Source: Amoebidium appalachense (taxonomy: Eukaryota; Ichthyosporea). From it: DNA of 64,000 nucleotides. The stretch covers positions 8,370,001 to 8,434,000 of the forward strand of contig CAVNZM010000006.1 in the NCBI GenBank assembly GCA_963693365.1, read 5' to 3'. The notes under the pieces are model-generated. The model made no database searches, had not been told where the DNA came from, and saw nothing but the letters and a program-made list of their open reading frames with translations. The translations under genes and the position numbers were made by a program. Shown piece after piece: positions 52,385-64,000 of this stretch. Every line of letters starts with the position of its first letter. Positions within the stretch are counted from its first letter, which is position 1.

Positions 52385-52891
52385 ATATATCCTTATAGTG
52401 TGATGACGGAGATAGTATAGGAGGGTGGCTAAAATCTTGTTTCACTTTCATGCAGTCATTCAATAAAAAACCCGTGTGTGAGGTGTATTGCGGTGAGTGT
52501 TCTAAAAACGGCATATATCCTAATACTGGCTATACCACAATGGGGTGGCTAAAGCCTCCTATGCTTTCGTAATGTCTTTAACTTAATGGGGGGCTAAAAC
52601 CTTAAATATCCGAATAATGGTTGTGGCATAAAGGAATGCTAAATCTCTCATATTCTAATAATGGCTATAGCATAATGTTGGTGCCATCATTAAAGTCGTC
52701 ATCCCACTTTTTGCTATCATTCAATCACAAACCAGTGTGTAAGGTGTACTGCGGTGAGTGTTTTTAAAAACCGCATATATCTTAACACTGGTAATTGCAT
52801 AATGGTGAGGTGCAAAACTGTATATATCCTAACAATGTCTATAGCCTAAGTTTGTGCTGGTGGTAATAAAAAAATTTATCAATTCCACTTC

Positions 52892-57215
<4,324 letters not shown>

Positions 57216-57572
57216 CGTCATCCAATTTTTATGAATCCACTTCCTGCATGAACCAAAACCAAAAACGGGACATGAGGAAGCAGCCCTCCTCTACCCCTCA
57301 CGCCGGCAAAAAACAGCCTAGGGACGAGAGGAAGTTGACGGCTATATTTACAGCAACTATCGTGAAAGAGATGGTTCTTTTTTCGTATGGTTTCATTATT
57401 TTGCTCCTTTCATATTGCATTTCTTTCCGTCATCCCGTTCCCCCCAAAAAAAACTATTGATGATAGCTGCCTGCATTTTATTGGTTGCAGTCGAGGGTGT
57501 CACCTGCCGAACTTAGGCAGCCCTTTTTCTCGACCTGCAACCACACACAGTCACACATGCGCCAGCTGGCAG

Positions 57573-57653
<81 letters not shown>
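57573..57653 (+). repeat. (CA)n microsatellite, about 40 units
   Basis: A pure CA tract downstream of FAM72. Confidence 0.95.
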
Positions 57654-57655
<2 letters not shown>

Positions 57656-58090
57656 ATGTGTAGACCCACCCTGAGGATATAAACACATGCTGTTATTTGA
57701 ATATGAACATGTACATAAAGCGAATAGACGAGATCTCTCCCCTCCTCCTCTATATTAATGGTTATCATGGAAAAAGCTGGTTTTCTCAAACCGCCTTTCC
57801 CATAATCTTGATAGTGTACTCCCAAAAGGTCCTGAATATAAATGGTTATGTTCATATCTAGAACTTCAAAAAATGGTAGAATCAATCCAATAGCAACTCC
57901 TTAAGGGCTTTGAGAGCTCTATGTATTGTGCCAACCATGAAAGGAGTATGCAAAAAAAAAAAAAAAAAAAAAAAAAGTACACGGGTGCATATATATGTCC
58001 TTATGTCCTTATGGCTTGAAGTGTCAGTTGTGCATGAATCATTGTGTGCTCCCGTTCGATTCAAATCCCTCAACCATTTTTACCGGGAAA

Positions 58091-58150
58091 TGACCTGTGG
58101 GCTGATGGGTCCCCCCCCCCCAAAAAAGAAAATGAACTGTGGGCTCATTG

Positions 58151-58201
<51 letters not shown>

Positions 58202-58216
58202 AAAAAAAAAAAAAAA
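58091..58216 (+). repeat. Tandem units each ending in a C-run then an A-run
   Basis: TGACCTGTGGGCTGATGGGT with C10 A6, then TGAACTGTGGGCTCATTGGT with about C40 A25, then a partial CCTATGAGCTGGG. The C-A tail belongs to the repeat unit itself. Confidence 0.85.
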
Positions 58217-58637
58217 CCTATGAGCTGGGTTAATTTATATCCAAAAACAGGGAATGTAGTAGCATTTATGCTCTCATTACCCTTACAAGAATAGTTGCCG
58301 GCTGTGCTCTAGTGACAAGGAGCCGCTGCGGTATGTGTGTGTAAGCACTGTGACATATGGATGCGAAAGTGCTGCATGCGCACTCACGCGTGGCTGAGAC
58401 TCGAGCTCAGTGCATATGCACGGTCTCATGATGGCCTCGCGCGCGTGTGCCTGTGGGTGGGTGGGTGGGTGGGTGTTTGTGCGTGCGCGTGCGCGTTCGC
58501 GCGTGCGTGCGTGTGCTCGTGCGCGCGTGTGCGCACGTGTGTGTGTTTGCAGTGTGTGCATGCCGGTGTTTGTGTGTGTGTGTGTGTGTCTGTGTGTGTG
58601 TGCGTGTGTGTGCGTGTGCGTGTGTGTTTGTATGTGT

Positions 58638-58686
<49 letters not shown>

Positions 58687-59224
58687 CGTGCGTGCGTTCA
58701 TGTTTGTGTGACCCTGTGTGTACGTGCATGTGCTTGTATGCGTTGTGAACTCGAGTGCACGTGCCGGTACGGAAAAATACGATCGCGATGAATTCGAATT
58801 CAGTTGAAGCCAACGGAATGGAGCAAGTCGTACGCGTACCCTGAAACAAACGTTGACGGCTGAAGCTTGAAACGATTTAATTTATCATTTGAATACTCGT
58901 TGGCCATAGCTTGGTAACATGCCACCATTAGGTTTACTAATAGACCGCATGTCACAACTAAGTTCTACATGATTTAAAATCACATTTTGCTACTTACAGC
59001 AGGAAGGAAAAGAATTCTTATGTACTGTAACGAATATATTCAATAAATGTGGCCGATTCAATTTGTATGATCTATAGCCAATAGATATGAATCTGGTAGT
59101 AGCCCTGGGAAAAGTCTGTACTTATATAGTTAGGTTGTGAAGAATGGTTTAGCTTAGCTGAACTCATAGATAGCACCTTAACTAGTGTACTGTCGGTGCT
59201 GCGTGATAGACGGGATTTTCCCTA

Positions 59225-59243
59225 GAGGGCCTTTTCGGCCCTC
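59225..59243. other. Small hairpin, 7-bp stem, TTTTC loop
   Basis: GAGGGCC, TTTTC, GGCCCTC. It lies 300 bp past the phosphatase stop codon, in gene sense beyond a TG/CA tract. It resembles, but does not match, the histone mRNA stem-loop. Confidence 0.7.
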
Positions 59244-59382
59244 CGGGAACAAAACGTCATAAAATAAAATAAAAATAGATCATACACATTACGTGGGCTC
59301 CGAAATGTCAACCCATTTTATAGCAAACAACTACACCCCTACCCGACCCACCCTACATGTGTGTGTGTGTGTGTATGTACAT

Positions 59383-59414
<32 letters not shown>

Positions 59415-59458
59415 CCGTCCGTCCGTGCGTGCGTGCGTGTGTGTGTGTGTGTGCGTGT

Positions 59459-59532
<74 letters not shown>

Positions 59533-59543
59533 CTGTGTGTCTA

Positions 59544-60865
59544 TTACTCCTTGTCCGACCTAGTAATTACAAATCCATCAGTAAACACCTGAGGATCGTA
59601 CGACCCAAAGAAAGTCCACGAGAGCGCCGTTTCGTTTGCGCTCAAAATTCCGAACCCCCCCACCTCCTTGGGGTTTTTACACAGATCCTTTCTCCCGCTG
59701 TTAAGATACACACAGTTGCTGGTCACCATACGCGATGCCGACCAATCAGGAAGCGGCGTTACAAATAAAAGATTTGTCTGTTCCACCGCCGTACCCCCGG
59801 CCCCATTCGTGACGTAGATGGGATATTTGGGGTTGTTAAAGACCGACGCGTTGCTGACGCAGTAGGCGCCGGAGGAAATTAGCCCATCGTCGTCATTGGC
59901 CGCCGAAGCGTTGCCATTTAAATTGAAGGCACACAATTGGTCGACGGTTTTATCGGGCTGCACCGATTGGTTCTTGTAGACGGGCAGCGTGCGTTCGTAG
60001 TTGTGCACGTGCGCGCCGAAGTACACGTCCACACCGTTCTCCATAAATAGATCTTCGATGGTTTTGTTGTTTGGTCCGTACGGCGCGTTCTTTAACATTT
60101 CTGCCTCGGGACCGCACGGACTTAGTAGAACGTTCTGGCAATCTGCCGTCTGAACGAGTTGCGAGCCAAACCCGCACTGCGCTGAATTGCAATACATCGG
60201 CCGGTGGGCGTACACCACGATCCACTCTCCTGGTTTTCTATTTGTGGAGATGTTTTGCAGTGCTCCGCTCAGCCAAACAAATTCGGCGTTGCTGAGCGGC
60301 GTTACACCCGCGGTCGGTACCTCCCACGACTTGAGAGTTGCTTCCTTCTGTTCGAAATTCAGGGAAATGAAATGGATATTACCGTTTTTCTTGACGTAAA
60401 AACTCTTGCCGAGGCGCTCCTCCGGCGCGGTGGATTGGGGAAGAATAAACCGATCGAGATATGCGCTGAAATTCTGAACATTTTCGTGGTTTCCAGGCGT
60501 GACTATCATGGGAAGAGACGTAGATACCCGCGCATCCTGAATCAGCCTGAAAAAGCTGTCGTACACGCTGGCGAACCCGTTTGAATACGAAAAATCGCCG
60601 AGCGAAAGCAACCCATCCAAATTACCCCGAAGGTTGGAGAGTGATTGATATGTGTAGCGGCCCCCAAACGTACCCGTATCTCCAATAACGGCATACCGGA
60701 AATTCTGGCTTGCAGGGTCTCGAATTGTTATGCGGTATGTGTTGATGGGCACCTTGGCGACCATTTTGTCTTTGCCGCTAGGAACTGCAACTTGGTATCT
60801 GTAGTTTGTGTGTGTGTGTGTGTGTGTATGGGGGGGGTTGGGGGGGGGGGGGGGGGGGGGAGGAA

Positions 60866-60899
<34 letters not shown>

Positions 60900-61016
60900 G
60901 GGGGGGGAGGGGGGGGGGTTAACGGGAAGAGGGGGGGGGGGAGGGGAAGGGGGGGAGGGGAGGGGGGTGAGGGTGTGTGTGTGTGTGTGTGCATGTGTGT
61001 GTCCCTGTGTGTGTGC

Positions 61017-61051
<35 letters not shown>

Positions 61052-61205
61052 TGTATGTGTGTGTGTTCTGTGTCGGGGGAAGGGAAGGATCTTGTCACTC
61101 CAAATTCTATTCATCACATGCAGGCACGATGGCAATACACACCCACACACCTGCACATATACGTGTCATATATACAAGCATGCACATCCTGGCACTCCAT
61201 GACAC

Positions 61206-61278
<73 letters not shown>

Positions 61279-62711
61279 AAGCACATGTCGCGCACACACA
61301 CAAGGCTAGGTAGGTGCACAGGTACACGGCCCACAGATACATGCACATACACACACCCGAGCGCACGAACGGGAGACAGACGAATACACACAGACCACGT
61401 AGCACGTAGAGGCACAGACGGATCATAAACAAAGGAAAGAGTGATAGAGAGAGACATTGGGAAACGGAAAACCAGGTATTTTTGTCAAAAAATATTACGA
61501 AGGATATGTGATCTTATTATTTTAGGGGGTTAGGGAAGGGTGTTGTGAGAAAAGCGGGAGAGAGCTTTGAAGGGAGGAAGGAATGTAGAGTTGCAGAAAC
61601 ATTTGAAGCGGAGGGGGCCGGAAAGAGAGACGGGTCTGAGGAGGGAGTTAGAAAAGTTGTGAGGAATGGGGAAATGGAGCAATTTGAATTGAGAAAGATT
61701 ATGCCGATTGCAGAAACAAGACAGCTACGTTCATGTACAAAGCTTATGTAACCGGAAGACTGAGGTGCGACACGGGGCGGGGCAAAGGGGGGGGAGGGGG
61801 GGGGGGGGATTTGGGGAGGGGGGGTGGGAGGGGAGAAGAAGGGGGGGGGGGGGGGTGGGTGGGTGGGGGGGGGGGGGGGGGGGGGGGGGGGAAGGGGGGA
61901 ATGCATCAGCAAAGCGGAAAGAACTAGCAAACACATAGGGAAATTACAAGGAGAGAAGGGTCCAAAAATTGCAATTTAGAAAACGGGAAAAATAAAAAAG
62001 AACAGTTCATGTTTTCAGAGTGGTCATACCTGATAGATACATATGGGATGTCTTTCAAGCCCACGTAGTATAATATCCGTTATCATGGGTGAACGGTTAG
62101 GGAGAAGAGGAGGAGAGGTGGGATTGGGGTTGAGGCCGGTGGGGGTGGATGGTTTCTTCATTGAGGGGAAGGTTTTAAGTGAACGTGATTAGGGAAAGTG
62201 CAAACGAAAAAAAGATACTGGAAAAGAAATAAAGAAAGAAACAAAAAACAGCCTAAAACAGAGGGGAGCAGCAGTATATGCTTTACATGTCGTACCTGAT
62301 AGAAACATTATAGGGGATGTCTGTCAACTCCACGCGGTAAAAGTATCCGTTGTACGCGTCCTTGCCCCCGCACAGATCGCACGGCGTATCCAATCGGAGT
62401 GGCTGGTTTGCATAGTGTGGGGACGGTTTGTAAATCTTTCCGGTTGCCACGTTTTCACTTGTGGTGTTTACCCCCCATCCGACGTTGGCCAATGATTCGT
62501 CGTTTACACGCATGACCCACGTGACCCAGAGGGAATTTGGTTGGCTCCCGGGAAAAACGGCAACCTGCATGTGTGGTGGTGGGATTAGTAAACGAAAGCA
62601 ACTTGTGGCGTAGATACAAATTGTGGCGTAGATACCGAATAGTGGGGTAGATACCGCATCAATCCCTGAGTAAGGGCAAGGGTAAACTAAACTATCTTGT
62701 ACACCTTAATG

Positions 62712-62746
<35 letters not shown>

Positions 62747-62783
62747 ATGTACACATAAATATACAGGAGGCGCATGTAAACAT

Positions 62784-62870
<87 letters not shown>

Positions 62871-63843
62871 AAAGGACACACAAACAAAAGTCAAGAGAGA
62901 AGGCTGCATTCAAAAAGAGGAAGCCAACTGTGGCATACGCATATCAGTGAGTCAGAGCGTGTGTGTTGACCACAAACTGTGTGGGTGGAATATGTGTGTA
63001 TACCGTTGAATTGTTGTTTGAGAAGTTTTAGAGAAGATGAAATACATGGCTCAGCCCTCACAGAGAAACAGGGAAAGAAAAAGCACGAGGGTTTAACGTA
63101 CACGCATACTAATGTACTCAAACAATGTTCCACCAGTGTAAAGCGCACAATTTCGATTATCATACATCTATAGACATACGCATGAGCGTGACTCTTTATG
63201 CTATTAGCTTAATGGAGGGGGACTGTATATTTTTTGTGGAGATCGAAGTTAATTTTTAATGTGGTATTACCTGCTCAGGGGCGTCACTCAGACAGCAGTC
63301 ACACGGCTGCATCTGCTTCTTCTCATTCCACTCACCAACCTTGTCCGTCCTCCCCATCTTCTCCTCGCACGCTTCAAACATATCTACCGCATGCGAAACC
63401 AAATCTGTGGCTCTAAATACTTGTGCCAACGCCGTGTTTTCATAGTCTTGCCCCAGTTTCTTCAACTCCTTAACGATATGCTGCTCTTTCTCTTCGAACC
63501 GTTTGCACATCTCGTCCTCCGGGTAGCACTCTGGACATATGACACACGCCGCGATCTCCGACGCGTTAATGTTTGCCTTTGAGAGAGCGAGGAATGCAAA
63601 GGCCAAATCCTTGCTGGGGATTTGGAAATCGTGGCTAATGGCTGTGGAGTTGAGACAGTCACACAGACCTGCTAAGGTAGCGTTGGTTTGGGATTCCTCT
63701 TTGGGTGGGGCTACAAGCAACTCTGACGAGCGCATCACGTGGACGGATGACCTGGTGACAGACACCGATGTTGACAGGGAAGCAAGAATGCCCAAGACGA
63801 GCAATTGGAGAAGCTTCCTTGCAGATGCAAGTTGTAATGCCAT
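59544..63843 (-). CDS. Purple acid phosphatase (metallophosphoesterase), three exons, about 698 aa
   Basis: Exons on the minus strand: 63843-63271, 62564-62296, 60798-59544; phases agree. A signal peptide ([20 protein letters not shown]) is followed by a Cys-rich N-terminal region (CDCLNST..., [14 protein letters not shown], ...QPCDCC; residues about 60-185). I do not know this region from standard plant or animal enzymes. It leads into the usual beta-sandwich domain ([17 protein letters not shown]). The catalytic domain has all metal motifs: [22 protein letters not shown] and GAHVHNYER. The enzyme should hydrolyse phosphate esters at acid pH using an Fe/Me dimetal centre, in a lysosome-like compartment or outside the cell. 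The closest type is ACP7/PAP7-like. A decayed copy of the exon 2 end with its donor lies in intron 2. Confidence 0.9.
60835..60965 (+). repeat. G-runs in phosphatase intron 2
   Basis: Broken G-runs totalling about 110 bp, beginning about 35 bp from the exon 3 acceptor in gene sense, with a TG tract between. Confidence 0.88.
61203..61276 (+). repeat. (CA)n microsatellite, phosphatase intron 2
   Basis: A nearly pure CA tract of about 37 units. Confidence 0.93.
62030..62085 (-). repeat. Decayed duplicate of phosphatase exon 2 end and donor
   Basis: In gene sense it reads [13 protein letters not shown] and then AG/GTATGA. The real exon 2 end (62296-62350) reads [15 protein letters not shown] and AG/GTACGA. 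The copy lies about 210 bp inside intron 2. Confidence 0.8.
62711..62869 (+). repeat. T-run and (CA)n in phosphatase intron 1
   Basis: About 33 T (62711-62744), then CA (62788-62867). There is no G-run next to the T-run, unlike most T-runs in the window. Confidence 0.92.
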
Positions 63844-64000
63844 GTTTGATATGTGGAGATCGCTCCAACTAGGCTATAATACAACTATAATACAACTATA
63901 ATTTATAACTATAATATTAGTATAGCTGTAATTGTAATTAGATATTTACCGAACAGTGCAGTGCAGGAGGTTTGCCTGAAGTATGTAGTGCAATTGCTTA
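63844..64000 (-). promoter_or_regulatory. AT-rich upstream region of the phosphatase
   Basis: ACTATAAT words repeat about five times at 63872-63919, 30-75 bp before the ATG in gene sense. They may supply a TATA-like element. The window ends here. Confidence 0.35.

Larger units (their letters stand above)
57216..59543. other. Intergenic region between FAM72 and the phosphatase (convergent ends)
   Basis: It holds (CA)n 57573-57653, an A-run (57951-57976), C-then-A repeats (58091-58216), TG/CG-rich DNA (58440-58690), AT-rich unique DNA (58860-59280), a small hairpin (59225-59243) and TG (59360-59530). No gene is supported. Confidence 0.6.

Noticed and set aside
59225-59243. Histone mRNA 3' stem-loop
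   Set aside because: The stem is 7 bp with a 5-nt loop and GAGGGCC instead of the conserved GGCTCT type. No histone gene is nearby.

Overview
This window is nuclear DNA from a eukaryote with many introns. The genes are ordinary protein-coding genes with GT-AG introns. The non-coding DNA is unusually rich in long G or C runs, in (CA)n/(TG)n tracts up to about 240 bp, and in other simple repeats. Gene content (a FAM72 orthologue, a CAT-type amino-acid transporter, tandem-PDZ and CAP proteins, a THAP-transposase element, PIF/Harbinger elements) suits a unicellular relative of animals, for example an ichthyosporean-like protist. That placement is inference only. All exon models below were built by hand from splice signals, reading phase and family similarity.

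Layout. 1-6.5 kb: an intron-free stretch with a 212-codon unknown gene (-), a complete 987-bp non-autonomous PIF/Harbinger element, a tRNA-like Pol III promoter, a second truncated Harbinger copy carrying a transposase N-terminus, a small CxxC protein (+) and a charged Ser-rich ORF pair (-). 9.5-10.5 kb: a single-exon two-PDZ protein (-). 12.7-20.1 kb: a four-exon FUSC/aromatic-acid-exporter-like membrane protein (+). 21.2-31.9 kb: two divergent six-exon CAP/SCP secreted proteins that are inverted paralogues, possibly with a tiny gene between them. 33.8-42.5 kb: a seven-exon cationic amino-acid transporter (-). 43.5-45.0 kb: a decayed THAP + DDE transposase (ISL2EU-like). 45.8 kb: a terminal exon of an unidentified gene (-). 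48.6-51.3 kb: exons of an unidentified gene (+). 52.9-57.2 kb: a complete five-exon FAM72 gene (+). 59.5-63.8 kb: a three-exon purple acid phosphatase (-).

The most unusual theme is in gene structure. In at least four genes a short segment carrying an exon edge (splice acceptor, splice donor or start codon plus adjoining codons) has been copied in tandem: CAT exon 4 acceptor x4, FAM72 start region x3, phosphatase exon 2 donor x2, and the 45.8-kb exon acceptor x2. An 82-bp duplication also abuts the acceptor of CAP exon 3. A dispersed repeat family ending in a C-run lies in five of the six CAT introns, always in sense orientation. C-runs and A-runs abut in one polarity only (C then A, or T then G on the other strand).

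The genes do not form an obvious pathway. Several products are predicted to be secreted or membrane proteins (two CAPs, transporter, exporter-like protein, phosphatase).
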